From NCBI RefSeq assembly GCF_000414115.1, contig NZ_AOPZ01000003.1:1-61086 (forward strand): 61,086 nucleotides of DNA. Reading direction: 5' to 3'. Positions 7,581-16,551 of the stretch are shown here, piece after piece (the stretch's first letter is position 1; the number at the start of each line of letters is the position of its first letter). Origin of the DNA: Streptomyces aurantiacus JA 4570 (GTDB lineage: Bacteria > Actinomycetota > Actinomycetes > Streptomycetales > Streptomycetaceae). Under the pieces are notes generated by a model that had not been told where the DNA came from, did not search any database, and saw nothing but the letters and a program-made list of their open reading frames with translations. Both the position numbers and the translations under genes were made by a program.

Positions 7581-8828
7581 TCATGAAGCTTCGGCGCCCG
7601 CTCGATCAGCGAGCTCGACCAACTCCGCAGGCGCCGAATCGCCGCTGATCAGCAACAACTCCCGGATCGTAGCTCTCGCGTCCGTGTGCGAGTGGAGCAT
7701 CTCGGGAGCGAGCTCCTCTGCCCTGAGTAGGCAGTCCTGAGCTTCCTGTGTCTGCCGACGCTGGAGATACGCCCGGCTCAGGTACATCAGGAGCCGGGCC
7801 TGCCGCTCCGAGGACAGGCATGAAGGGTCGAGCTCCTGCCCGATGTCGATGGCTTCACCTGCGTCACCGTGCTCAACACTGGTGGCGACGGCTTGAATCT
7901 CCACGTTCGTCGGACCGAACTCGAGACCGAAGTCGTTCCGGTCCCCCTCCATCGAAAGCGCCACTCTCCGGGCAGCCTCGATGGCGGCTTTGGCCTTGGT
8001 GCGCCTGCCTGCGCGCGAGTGGGTCAATGCCAGGACCAGGTGTAGGGAGCCCAGAATCGAACTCTCCTCAGGGCGCGCCGAGCGATCTGCCAAGTGATCA
8101 CGAAGGGTCTGTAGAGCGGTACTTGCCGCATGCTCGGCCTGGTCGAGGTGCTTGAGCCGAACGAAGGCGTGGGCGAGGCGGAAGATGCCCGCGAACACCT
8201 CGAGTGGCTGGCCCGAGGCTTCGGCTGCTCCGATGGCCCGTTCCGCGGCGACCCATGCCGCGTCCGCCTCATTTTGGCGGGCGAATGCTGCCGACAGTGC
8301 TTGGTAGGTGCGAGCAAGCAGGCGGAGGCTGGCAAGGCGCTCGGCCCCCGTGTACGTACGCACTGCGCGCTCGAGCGCGGGCACCAACGTTTGGAGCTCG
8401 GCGGTGAGCTCGGCGAACTCGGAGCGGTGGGCCAATTCCCAAGCTGCGTCCACGCTCTCCGTCAGGTCCGCTACGGAGGTCGGCCGCTCATCGCCCCCGC
8501 CCGCGTCGGGGAGCAGTGCGTCCAGAGCAGGGTGACCGGAGATCAGCAACCGAGCCCCATCGAGGTCGTTAGCCGGGGGCGGCATCGACGGCTCCTCCGG
8601 GTCGGCTGCCGGCAGCGACGGTTCGAGCTTGATCAGAGATACGCCGAGCTGGTTAGCAAGGTCGTGTAGCAGGTCGAGGTTCCGTACAGGGATCAGCCCT
8701 CGCTCTACCTGGGACATCCAGCTTGCGGACTTTCCGAGGCGCGCCGCCAGGCTCTGCTGGTCGAGGCATGCTGCCTTGCGGAACTCCTTGACACGTTGCC
8801 CGAAGGCCCGCTGCTGATCTTCCGTCAC
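7581..8828 (-). CDS. XRE-family regulator with TPR-like C-terminal domain
   Basis: 415 aa. Residues 8-65 are an XRE helix-turn-helix (VKEFRKAACLDQQSLAARLG, SASWMSQVERGLIPV). Residues about 120-410 are repeated helical hairpins of the tetratricopeptide kind, as in large Streptomyces regulators. The GTG start overlaps the stop of the upstream monooxygenase-fold gene by one base (TAGTG), so the two are cotranscribed. The TPR part may sense a peptide or protein partner. The target is probably its own divergent promoter region at 9202-9289, which carries repeated TGCGAAT boxes. Confidence 0.85.
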   Translation of the reverse strand: MTEDQQRAFGQRVKEFRKAACLDQQSLAARLGKSASWMSQVERGLIPVRNLDLLHDLANQLGVSLIKLEPSLPAADPEEPSMPPPANDLDGARLLISGHPALDALLPDAGGGDERPTSVADLTESVDAAWELAHRSEFAELTAELQTLVPALERAVRTYTGAERLASLRLLARTYQALSAAFARQNEADAAWVAAERAIGAAEASGQPLEVFAGIFRLAHAFVRLKHLDQAEHAASTALQTLRDHLADRSARPEESSILGSLHLVLALTHSRAGRRTKAKAAIEAARRVALSMEGDRNDFGLEFGPTNVEIQAVATSVEHGDAGEAIDIGQELDPSCLSSERQARLLMYLSRAYLQRRQTQEAQDCLLRAEELAPEMLHSHTDARATIRELLLISGDSAPAELVELADRAGAEAS

Positions 8829-9151
8829 TACCTCTCCCGTGCAGATGAAGGCCGCTTGCCGACCACCTCGTCGAGGAACGTCACCTCGGTTTGGATCAGG
8901 TGCTGCCCGCGCTCGGTCAGGAAGCGCTTCACGTGCGGCTGCTCCTCGTGCTGAAGGAATGCCTCGCGGTCCTCGTACAGCTCGTAGAAGACGCGCACGG
9001 TGGGCTCGTCGACCGGCGTGTGGCTGACGTAGACCAGGGTGCCGGGCTCCGACGCCTTGATCCCCTCAAGGGTTTCGGCGGCCAGATGGTCGAAGGCGGC
9101 GGCTGCGGCCGCGTCTCGGGCAGTGAAGCGAACTACCAGGCTGTACGCCAT
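8828..9151 (-). CDS. Antibiotic-biosynthesis-monooxygenase (ABM) fold protein
   Basis: 107 aa dimeric alpha-beta barrel type: VVRFTARDAAAAAAFDHLA, then VYVSHTPVDEPTVRVFYELYEDREAFLQHEEQPHVKRF, matching the ABM/quinol monooxygenase family in length and motifs, with a conserved His near residue 73. A ribosome site GGGGAGG precedes the ATG. It is in an operon with the XRE/TPR regulator. The substrate cannot be inferred; many members are orphan. Confidence 0.8.
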   Translation of the reverse strand: MAYSLVVRFTARDAAAAAAFDHLAAETLEGIKASEPGTLVYVSHTPVDEPTVRVFYELYEDREAFLQHEEQPHVKRFLTERGQHLIQTEVTFLDEVVGKRPSSARER

Positions 9152-9201
9152 GTGGTCCTCCCCTTCGTGGTGTCAGCGCGGTCACCATCTCACAGCATCA
9201 A

Positions 9202-9289
9202 CCTGATTGCGAATACCTGCTGCCAAGCAGTGAAAGCGCTGACAGGTTGCGAATGGTGTGTTGACTCGCAACCAGACTGCGAATAGCTT
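9202..9289. promoter_or_regulatory. Divergent promoter region with TGCGAAT boxes
   Basis: TTGCGAAT or CTGCGAAT occurs at about 9208, 9248 and 9278 in the same orientation, with an inverted CTCGCAACC at 9264. On the plus strand TTGACT (9261-9266) and TAGCTT (9284-9289), spaced 17, make a good promoter for the transfer operon. The boxes overlap it and sit 50-130 bp upstream of the minus-strand operon, so they are likely operators of the XRE/TPR protein. Confidence 0.55.
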
Positions 9290-9369
9290 CGGAGTCAGAT
9301 GCTCCGCGGCCCTCGGGCCAAGGAAGTGCCTATTCGGCATGTCTCCATATGCCGTCTGAAATGCAAAAA

Positions 9370-9408
9370 CGGCTCTCCGGGTGGTCTTGGCAGAGACCCG
9401 GAGAGCCG
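9370..9408 (+). terminator. Leader hairpin upstream of the transfer operon
   Basis: CGGCTCTCCGGGT (9370-9382) pairs perfectly with ACCCGGAGAGCCG (9396-9408), a 13-bp stem with a 13-base loop, between the promoter and the GTG at 9445. On the minus strand it is followed by GTTTTTG, so it could also end antisense transcription. As a leader element it may attenuate the operon. Confidence 0.55.
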
Positions 9409-9444
9409 CGCACAGGCCGTCCGATCTGAAACGGAGTACGACCC

Positions 9445-9933
9445 GTGAACACCATGATTGCAGGTCAACTGACTGCCTCCCAAGCCACCGAGCTGGCCAT
9501 CGTGGAAGCTCTGTTGGAGCTGCAGCGGCTGACCGGCGTGAGGCTGGGCGTGTGGCTCGGCGCACCGGGCGAGTCGGGCGATGCGCGGGCGGAGCGGTTG
9601 GAGTTCCTGGCCGACGTGATGCTCGGGATCGACGAGGGTGAGCGGCACCGGGCCGGGGAGAAGGCCAAGGCGGCGCGGGTGGCGGAGCTTCACCGCGTGG
9701 TGCTCGATGAGCCGGTCGACGGTCCGACGCTGCTGTTTAGGCACGCGCACGGAGACCCGGAGGACTGGTCCGCGGCGGACTTCGATGCCTTCGAGAACAT
9801 CGCCCGCACGACCCAGTTGTCCCGGGAGCGGGAGCGGGAGCCGGTGGTCGTGGTGGAGGAGATTCCCGCCCTCCTGCCGGTCGGGCACGCGGCCGCCGTG
9901 CGCGAGGCGTTGGCGGGGGTGTGGGCCGCATGA
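9445..9933 (+). CDS. Hypothetical protein, first gene of the transfer operon
   Basis: 162 aa from GTG with ACGGAG upstream (an ATG three codons on is an alternative). Mostly helical and charged, with an N-terminal ATELAIVEALLELQRLTGVRLGVWL segment. No family recognised. Its stop overlaps the next ATG (ATGA), placing it in the Spd/FtsK-like operon. It probably regulates or assists plasmid spread. Confidence 0.75.
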   Translation: MNTMIAGQLTASQATELAIVEALLELQRLTGVRLGVWLGAPGESGDARAERLEFLADVMLGIDEGERHRAGEKAKAARVAELHRVVLDEPVDGPTLLFRHAHGDPEDWSAADFDAFENIARTTQLSREREREPVVVVEEIPALLPVGHAAAVREALAGVWAA

Positions 9934-10343
9934 GTGCGACGACTCCCACCGGCGTGGACGCGGCGCGGGCTTCCGCGGTCCGGCTTCAGGCCGTGGTCAC
10001 CACCTGGTCCATCACTGGCCTGGTCCTGTTCGGTGCCGCCTGGGCGCTGGGCCTGCAGGCGAGTTGGTGGCAGCGCCTGTTCCTCGCGGTCCCGGTCACC
10101 GTCCTGGCGTGGCTGGATACGCGCGGCATCGACGCCGTGGTGGAGATGCGGGTGAGCCTGACCCGCGCGCTCAGTGACCTCAACTGGGCGCAGATTCCCC
10201 TCGCGGTCGCGGGCGGGGCGTGGCTGCTGGGCCTGATGGCCGATGCCGGGCAGCGCTTCGCGGTCGGCGCGGTCATCGCCGTGGTTGCTGCCCTGTATCA
10301 CTTCGCGCCGCACGCGGCGGCGCCTGCCGGGGGTGCGGGATGA
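9930..10343 (+). CDS. Small integral membrane protein of the transfer operon
   Basis: 137 aa from the ATG that overlaps the previous stop. Three or four hydrophobic segments (about residues 20-40, 46-64, 88-106, 110-127) and no recognised catalytic motif. The stop overlaps the next ATG. Small membrane proteins beside the translocase are typical of Streptomyces spd (spread) loci, so a role in intramycelial transfer is likely but not shown. Confidence 0.75.
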   Translation: MSATTPTGVDAARASAVRLQAVVTTWSITGLVLFGAAWALGLQASWWQRLFLAVPVTVLAWLDTRGIDAVVEMRVSLTRALSDLNWAQIPLAVAGGAWLLGLMADAGQRFAVGAVIAVVAALYHFAPHAAAPAGGAG

Positions 10344-11926
10344 GCCTGACCGATTTCCGCACGGCCAAGCGGCAGGATCAGGAGTCGGCGCGCGAGCAGG
10401 ACCGTGAGGACCGCCGGCTGGCTGCTCAGCTCAACGCCCAGGCGAGGGAGCAGGAGCGGCTGGATGAGGCGGCGCGGCGTGAGCAGGACCGGCTCGATGC
10501 CGCGCGTGCTGCCCAGGAGAAGAAGGACCGCGAGGACGCGGAGCGGGCGGCGAAGGCGCAGCAGGACCGGGAGCGGGCGCGGGAGCGGGCGCGGCGGCGC
10601 AAGGAGCGCCGGGATCTGGTGCGGCGGCGGCTGGCTGCGGTGCCGAAGTGGCTGGCGGAGCACCTGGACTTGTCGTCCGCGCTGGTGGTGATGCTGTGCA
10701 GCATCGTGCCCGCGCTGATCTCGCAGGCGTCGACGCTGAGGCGTACGGGCCTGGTTGAGGAGATGGGGTTCGCGGGCTGGGTGCTGGTGGCGTTGCTGCC
10801 GGTGATGCTCGAGATCGCGGCATGGGCGGCCACGGCGGGGGAGACGAAGGCGCTGCGGCAGCGGCGTTCGCCGTGGCCGTACCGGATCGCGGTGTACGTG
10901 TTCGTGGGGCTGGCCGCGGCGGTCAACTTCTGGCACGGCGCGCAGACCGGCGGTGAGCGGTGGGGGACGGCGCTGGGCGCCGTGCTGGCGGCCTCGTCGG
11001 TGTTTCCGGTGGTGCTGTTCCAGCTGGTGCAGCTGGGGCGGCATGTCGAGTACCGCGACGAGCGGCGTGCGCAGCGGCTGCGGCGCCGGGAGGCGCGCGC
11101 GACACGGAAGCTGCGCCGGTCGAAGCTGCGGGCGGTGTGGGATGCCGCGGTGCGGCTGCGCGCGGTCGCCGGGCATGAGCGGCTGTCCGAGGAGGACGCG
11201 TGGCAGGTCGCGTATGCGGTGTTCGAGGGCGCGGGTTCGGAGGCGCTGTCGGACGAGGTGGTGGCGCTGTTGTCGGCGGAGCTGCTGGGCACGCTGGTCG
11301 AGGCCGAGGGGCGTCGGGCGGTGGTCCTGGAGGAGTTGGCCGAGGTGCGCCTGGGGCGGCGGAAGCTGTCGGAGGTGCTGTCCGTCAAAGAGTGCGGGGA
11401 GGGGCTCGAGGAGCGTCCGGTCGAGCCTGCGGCCGCGTCCGGGGCGGCGTCCGTGGTGCTGCCGGCGCGGTTCTTTGAGGCGTCCTCCACGGAACTAGTT
11501 GTTCATCCCGGTACGCCCCGGTTGCGGATGGAATCGGAGCAGATCAACACGTCCGTCCCCGCGTCCGCACGCGCGTCTGAATCCGCGCCCGCGCCTACCC
11601 GCGATACCGCGCTCCCGCGCACGCGGAGGGCCAAGGCCGCGGGCGGCGCGCGGAAGCTGTCGCCGGGTGCCCGCAAGGCCGCGGCGGTGACCGCGAAGGC
11701 CTACAGCGCGAGCGAGAACGCGGAGCTCGAGGAGTGGATCCGCGGCCAGCTCGCGGCGGGCAAGAAGGCGGGCGCGCAGGAGGTCGCGGACGAGACCGCG
11801 CGGCGCCGTAAGGAGCGGCTGACCAAGAAGCGGGCCGCTGAGCTGGGCCGTCCGGGCAAGACCTGGTGCTACGACCGGATCGCCGCGGCCAAGCGCGCTT
11901 CCGGCAAGCCGGTGCGGGGTGCGTGA
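10340..11926 (+). CDS. DUF2637 (SpdB2-like) membrane protein with coiled coil
   Basis: 528 aa from the ATG overlapping the previous stop. Residues about 5-105 are a very charged Arg/Glu coiled coil. Residues about 112-235 hold four hydrophobic segments (LVVMLCSIVPALISQASTL, WVLVALLPVMLEIAAWAA, AVYVFVGLAAAVNFWHGA, AVLAASSVFPVVLFQLVQL), the DUF2637/SpdB2 pattern. The C-terminal tail has a helical, DNA-binding-like segment near 470-520. SpdB2-type proteins are linked to plasmid spreading between hyphal compartments. The family call is firm; the mechanism is not known. Confidence 0.8.
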   Translation: MSLTDFRTAKRQDQESAREQDREDRRLAAQLNAQAREQERLDEAARREQDRLDAARAAQEKKDREDAERAAKAQQDRERARERARRRKERRDLVRRRLAAVPKWLAEHLDLSSALVVMLCSIVPALISQASTLRRTGLVEEMGFAGWVLVALLPVMLEIAAWAATAGETKALRQRRSPWPYRIAVYVFVGLAAAVNFWHGAQTGGERWGTALGAVLAASSVFPVVLFQLVQLGRHVEYRDERRAQRLRRREARATRKLRRSKLRAVWDAAVRLRAVAGHERLSEEDAWQVAYAVFEGAGSEALSDEVVALLSAELLGTLVEAEGRRAVVLEELAEVRLGRRKLSEVLSVKECGEGLEERPVEPAAASGAASVVLPARFFEASSTELVVHPGTPRLRMESEQINTSVPASARASESAPAPTRDTALPRTRRAKAAGGARKLSPGARKAAAVTAKAYSASENAELEEWIRGQLAAGKKAGAQEVADETARRRKERLTKKRAAELGRPGKTWCYDRIAAAKRASGKPVRGA

Positions 11927-12429
11927 TGCCGAACATCAGCCTGCGGTACTGGGATCCGGACGGCGAGAAGTTCGGCCTCCCGACCTGGCCGGTGAAGATG
12001 GGTCCGGACCCGGAAGTGCTCGCCACCGTCCGGCAGTTGAAGCAGCGCGGGCTGCGCCCGGGCGGGCACGAGCCGGCCGGGCAGCTCGGCTGGCGCATCT
12101 CGGGCGGTGACCGGTTCGCGTACCTCTACCCCGTCGCGCGGGCCAAGCCCCGCCGGCCGATGACGGAGGCCCGGTGGGCGGCGATAGCCAAGGCCCTGCG
12201 CGCCCGCCGGATCTGCCCCGAGTGCAACACCGAGCAGAACGGCGACATCCCCCGCAAGACGGGCCGCTGCGACGACTGCGAGGACCGCGCCACCACGGGG
12301 CTCGCGGGAGAAGAACCACAGCCAGCTGAAGAGCGCGAGACGAAACCGCCGGTCTCTACCGACCAAAGTGAAGCCCGGCACCCGTCCCGCGCCCACCCCA
12401 CTGACGGAGGCGTGAGCAAGCATGACTGA
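11926..12429 (+). CDS. RRQRL-motif zinc-binding plasmid protein
   Basis: 167 aa. Family landmarks LPTWPVKMGP, TVRQLKQRGLRPGG, RFAYLYPVARAKPRRPMT and the zinc ribbon RRICPECN-(X)n-GRCDDCED are all present. The family is common beside transfer genes on actinobacterial plasmids. The ATG overlaps the previous TGA, and the tail overlaps the start of the FtsK-like gene. The RRQRL core here reads VRQLKQRG. The C-terminal 45 residues are low complexity. Confidence 0.8.
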   Translation: MPNISLRYWDPDGEKFGLPTWPVKMGPDPEVLATVRQLKQRGLRPGGHEPAGQLGWRISGGDRFAYLYPVARAKPRRPMTEARWAAIAKALRARRICPECNTEQNGDIPRKTGRCDDCEDRATTGLAGEEPQPAEERETKPPVSTDQSEARHPSRAHPTDGGVSKHD

Positions 12430-15099
12430 GACCGACACCCGGACGGAAATCGGCACCGGCGCCCTGGACCGGCAACTGCTGTGGGACGCCGCCTCACTGC
12501 TCGTGGCCACGCAGTTCGGGTCCCGGTCGATGCTGCAGCGCAAACTGGGCATCACCTGGAAGCAGACCGGCGTGGTGATGGACGCGATGGAGGCGTTCGG
12601 CGTGGTCGGCCCGGACCGCGGCGCGGAGGCCCGCGAGGTACGGATCAAGCTCCGGGAGGACCTCGAGCCGGTCTTCGAGGCGCTCTACGGCGACGGCACC
12701 GCCGACGTCGTCGCTGGGGCCCTGGCCGGCCACGAGCAGGCGGCGCCCGTCGACTTCACCAAACCGTCCGCCACCGACTCCGCCGCTCCCGCCGGCCCGG
12801 CCCGGCCGCCGAGCCGGCCGAGCCGCCCGCCGGAGCCGGGCCCGAGTCCGAGCCCGCGCCGGAGCCGGAGCCTGAGCACGGGCGGCCGGTGGAGGGCGCG
12901 GTGTTCACCGCCGATGAGTGGGAGCTGCGCCCCGACCCCGAGGGTGACCGGCCGTGGATCAATCCGGCGCTGCGCACGCCGCAGGGCCGCAGGGACCGCC
13001 TGCACTACCTGGGCCGCCAGGCCCGCCGGCGTGCCCGCAAGGCCGCCGCCCGCCAGCGCACCGTCCACGGCGTCGTGCCGCGTGTCCTGCGCGGTGAGAG
13101 GCGGGTGCGGGCCTGGGTCGTGGGGGTCGAGGGCGCCAAGGCGCGCGCCGACCTCAACCTCGCCCTGGCCACGGTGGAGGAGGCCGACCGTGCCGCCAGC
13201 CGGGCCGGCCGGTCGGTGCTCAAGCGCCGCGAGAAGCGGGAATTGGCGCAGAAGCTGCAGCTGGAGGCGGGCAAGCAGCTGGCCGTCGCGCAGACCACGA
13301 AGAGCCGCGCGAAAAGGATCGTGGCTGGCCGGGGCGCGTTCGCCTACGGGGCGCTGGCGGTCGCGGACACCGTCGCCTACGGCGTTGCGGACGTGTGGGG
13401 CTTCCTCGGTGCCCTGGTGGCCAACCTGGCCGGCGCGTCCTGGCTGGGGCGCGACGTCGAGGTCAGCGAGGAGGAGCTGGAGAAGCTCGAGCAGATCGAG
13501 GCCGGCATCCCGCAGGAGTTCAGCGGCGGCATGACGCCGCGGATGTTCGAGCAGATGATCCGTCAGGCCCTGACCGAGGACCTGAAGGTCACGCTGTCCG
13601 CGCTGCGGGTCGACCCCTACGCCTGGGGTTTCGAGGTCCACGTCTGGCTCGAGCGGATGACCCCGGAGAAGGTCTCCGCCGGCCTCGACCTTCTCGAGGC
13701 ATGCCTGCCCGGCGTGCGCACCAGCAGCATCCTGCTGCAGCAGTCCGCCGAGTCCCGCAACTACTGCGTGATCCGGGTGCCGGGCAAGGATCCGTGGCAG
13801 GCCGTGCCGGAACTCCCCTACCGGGCGCCGCATTCGATTTCCACTCCGGCCATTCACACCGCGCAGATCGGCGCCGACATGGCCGCCCGCAGCCTGGCGC
13901 TGCCGATGATGCGCACCAACGTCAACGTGGTGGGCAAGAGCCGCTCGGGCAAGTCCACGCTCCTGCGGGCCATCCTGGACGTGCTCACCGCCACCGAGGA
14001 CCAGATCGTCATCGGCATCGACCTGGGCAGCGCCGGGAGCGGCTTCGGCGGCCTGCGCCGGGCGATGCACGTGGTGGCCACCACCCCCTCCGAAGCACGG
14101 CGGGCGCTGTGGTGGGCGCTGGACGTCGGCAAGGGCCGCCCCGCGCTGTTCGACCGCCTCGGCATGGGGGAGAACTGGGTCACCTTGGCCGCGCGCCCGG
14201 GTATCAAGATCATCGTTGATGAGTTCCCGGCGCTGGTCCGCGAGAGCCGCAAGGGCTATCTCGACCCCGACACGAACAAGCGGGTCCCCTGGGACCTGGA
14301 CGGCCTGCTCGCCGAACTGGCCATCACCTGCGCCAAGAGCGACGTCACCATCCTCATCGCCGGACAGGGCGTCACCAAGGAGAAGATCAAGGACAACACG
14401 TGGGTGGTCGAATTGCCCGTCCAGGTCCTGGCCGCCTGCGACAAGGACGACGTCGTCCAGATCCTCGGCGACGGCGTGCTCGCCCAGGGCTGGCGCCCCG
14501 ACCGGCTGCTGCCGCAGATGGGTGACCAGCTCAACGACGCCTCCGTCGTGTACGTGACCGCGGGCAGCACCTACTGCGAGCCCGTCCCGTATCGCGGCTG
14601 CTACGCGCCGCCGGAGGAACTGGTGCGCCGCGGCCGTGAGCGGGAGGAGGCCGGGCTGGTCGACATCGACGAGGAGTCGGCACGCCTCAGCTCGATCAAG
14701 CTGAAGGATCTGATGGAGGCGAGCCGGCAAGCCTTCGCCACCGGGGACGGGGGAGCCGAACAGGACGACGTCCCGCGGCTGATCGCCCTGATCCGGCGAG
14801 TGTACGAGGAGCTCGGGGACCCCGGCGGGCTGCAGTTGGAGGAGATCGCGGCCGGTCTCGCCCCGCTCGACCCCGACCGCTGGGACCTCGACGTCTTCGA
14901 CGCCGAGGGCTACGGCCAGGCCGAGCGGGAGCAGGCCCGAACGGCCGCGCTCAAGGCGGCGATCAGGGCGGTCCTCGCGCCCGCGGGGGCGTCCTGGACG
15001 ACCGACAGCTACCGGCGCCCCGGCGAGCAGAAGACGACCAAGGGCTACTGCCTGCGGCACCTGAAGAAGCTCACCGGGGAGGCATGGAATGCCTCCTGA
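12422..15099 (+). CDS. FtsK/SpoIIIE-like plasmid translocase, with an apparent frameshift
   Basis: Two overlapping frames make one protein. The first frame (12422 to about 12800) encodes an FtsK-gamma-like winged helix (LLWDAASLLVATQFG, SMLQRKLGITWKQTGVVMDAM, FGVVGPDRGAEAREV). The second frame continues to 15099 with a Pro/Glu linker, two hydrophobic stretches, Walker A VVGKSRSGKSTLL (near 13930) and Walker B GIKIIVDEFPAL (near 14206), and a second winged-helix-like C-terminus. The join lies in a run of CCGG/GCC repeats near 12795-12815; one extra base would fuse the frames. In Streptomyces such TraB-like ATPases move double-stranded DNA between hyphae. Either a missing base, a -1 frameshift, or two proteins (GTG at about 12889). 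Confidence 0.8.
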
Positions 15100-15105
15100 C
15101 CGGCC

Positions 15106-15264
15106 GGAACACGCCAGGAACATGCAGGGCAGCGGCCCGGAACAGCTCGAGAACACGAGCGGAACACCCCACCGGGCCGGGAACAGCGTTCCGCCCCTGG
15201 CCCATCGTTCCGGACGCGTTCCCCCGCTCTGACCTGCACGTTCCCTCGGGTTCCCGCCTGTTCC
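15106..15264. repeat. Helically phased GGAAC/GTTCC array, candidate transfer site (clt-like)
   Basis: GGAAC starts at 15106, 15117, 15139, 15161 and 15180, with AGAAC at 15150. The reverse complement GTTCC starts at 15188, 15207, 15218, 15240, 15250 and 15260. Most spacings are 10-11 or 22 bp, plus 19 bp on either side of the centre at 15180-15192, so the array is two mirror-image halves on one face of the helix. It lies immediately 3' of the translocase gene, where clt sites with short repeats are found on Streptomyces plasmids. Confidence 0.7.
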
Positions 15265-15291
15265 CCGCCCGAAAGATCCAAGGAGTCCGAA

Positions 15292-16104
15292 ATGGCCTTA
15301 CCCCCGCTGCGGGCCCCCCACCCGGCCTCCGGCTACCACCGCATCGACTGCGAGCGCCGCTTCTTCTACCTCGAGCAGGACCCCACCACGCTGCTGCGGG
15401 TCAAGTGGCTGAAGGTGGCGGTCACATGCCCGGTGTGCGCGGCCGGCACCGGACTGACCCTCGTGCTGGAGCAGGGCGCCGACGACACCGTGCAGGTCCG
15501 CTGCCCCGCCCGCCACCACTGGCCCGAGCCCGCCATCGATGTCGCCCACTTCATCACCTACAGCCGCCTGCTCCACTTCGGCGCCCTGCAACCCGACCTG
15601 ATGTGGATCGCCGATGCCGGGTTCGGCGAGGACCCGCCGCCCCCCATCGACAACCTCGAGCAGATCCGGCAGATCGCCACCTGGACGGCCAAACGCGCCG
15701 TCCGCAAGGGCCGCACGAAGGTCAAGCGCGCCGTGCGCACCCCGCTGCGCAAAGCCCGGCGCAGGGCGCTCCGCGCCGCCTTCACGCCGGTGGCCGCGGC
15801 GCTGCGGGCCGCCTGGGTACTGCGGACCGGCGCGCTGCCCGCCGCACCGGCGCGGCCCCCGCGGCCGCCGGCCGCGCCGAAGACGCCACCGCTGTCCGCC
15901 TACCGCAAGGCATACCGCATGCCCGCGCCGAAGAAGAGGTTCGCCTGCCTGGTCTGCGAGGACACGGGGTGGATCACCGCACCGGGAGTGAGCATCAAGT
16001 GCACCGAGTGCGAAGGGCCCGTGGCCGCCGCGCTGAAGGCCGCGGAACGCAAGGCCGGGCGGGCCCGGACGGCGCGTGCGGGCGGCGAGCGGGCCCGCGA
16101 GTAG
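15292..16104 (+). CDS. Hypothetical protein with two zinc-ribbon segments
   Basis: 270 aa with a clear AAGGAG ribosome site. An N-terminal CPVCAAGTGL...CPARHHW segment and a C-terminal CLVCEDTGWIT...CTECEG segment look like zinc ribbons. The middle (residues about 125-200) is Arg/Ala-rich and basic. First gene after the GGAAC array. No family name recognised; a nucleic-acid-binding role is likely from its charge and zinc sites. Confidence 0.7.
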   Translation: MALPPLRAPHPASGYHRIDCERRFFYLEQDPTTLLRVKWLKVAVTCPVCAAGTGLTLVLEQGADDTVQVRCPARHHWPEPAIDVAHFITYSRLLHFGALQPDLMWIADAGFGEDPPPPIDNLEQIRQIATWTAKRAVRKGRTKVKRAVRTPLRKARRRALRAAFTPVAAALRAAWVLRTGALPAAPARPPRPPAAPKTPPLSAYRKAYRMPAPKKRFACLVCEDTGWITAPGVSIKCTECEGPVAAALKAAERKAGRARTARAGGERARE

Positions 16105-16158
16105 ACCCGCAGGCAGCCCGGGCCGAGGCCGCACCGGAAAGAACCCGAAATCCAGTAG

Positions 16159-16177
16159 GCATACTCTTGAAATGCAT
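16159..16177 (+). promoter_or_regulatory. GCATACTC-N-TGA-N-ATGCAT motif, copy 1
   Basis: GCATACTCTTGAAATGCAT lies about 60 bp upstream of the gene at 16240, in an AT-rich island. The same pattern recurs at 31376-31394 upstream of another small gene. Probably a shared operator or promoter element. Confidence 0.5.
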
Positions 16178-16239
16178 TCTGGAAGTCTGCATTATGAGGG
16201 TGTGGCAAGCACCCAGCCGCAACGCCCGGGAGGAACTCC

Positions 16240-16551
16240 GTGAACAAGCCCAGCCCCGCCGAAGTGATCGGCACCACCATCACCGTGCTGGTCACCTGCG
16301 GCCTCGCCGTCACGCTGTCCGGCCACGACGTCAGCATCCTGGCCCTCATCTCCGTGATCCTGACGATGCTGGCGGCCGGCCTCCAGTTCACCTTCAAGGT
16401 CGCCAACGCGGCGGCCACCGAGGTCTACCGGTGTCAGACGCACGGCTGCCTGGTCGAGATCCGTGCCCCGCGCGGCACCGCCCCGCAGCGACTCGCGGCC
16501 TTCCAGGACCTCGCCACCGACCACACCCAACACGGACCGGCGGCCGCCTGA
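16240..16551 (+). CDS. Small membrane protein
   Basis: 103 aa from GTG with GGGAGGA upstream. Two hydrophobic segments (TTITVLVTCGLAVTLS, ILALISVILTMLAAGLQFTF) followed by a soluble tail containing a Cys pair (CQTHGC). The stop overlaps the ATG of the DUF4236 gene. Function unknown. Confidence 0.65.
   Translation: MNKPSPAEVIGTTITVLVTCGLAVTLSGHDVSILALISVILTMLAAGLQFTFKVANAAATEVYRCQTHGCLVEIRAPRGTAPQRLAAFQDLATDHTQHGPAAA

Noticed and set aside
12685..15156. Minus-strand open frame of about 820 codons
   Set aside because: Antisense to the FtsK-like ATPase with intact Walker motifs on the plus strand.
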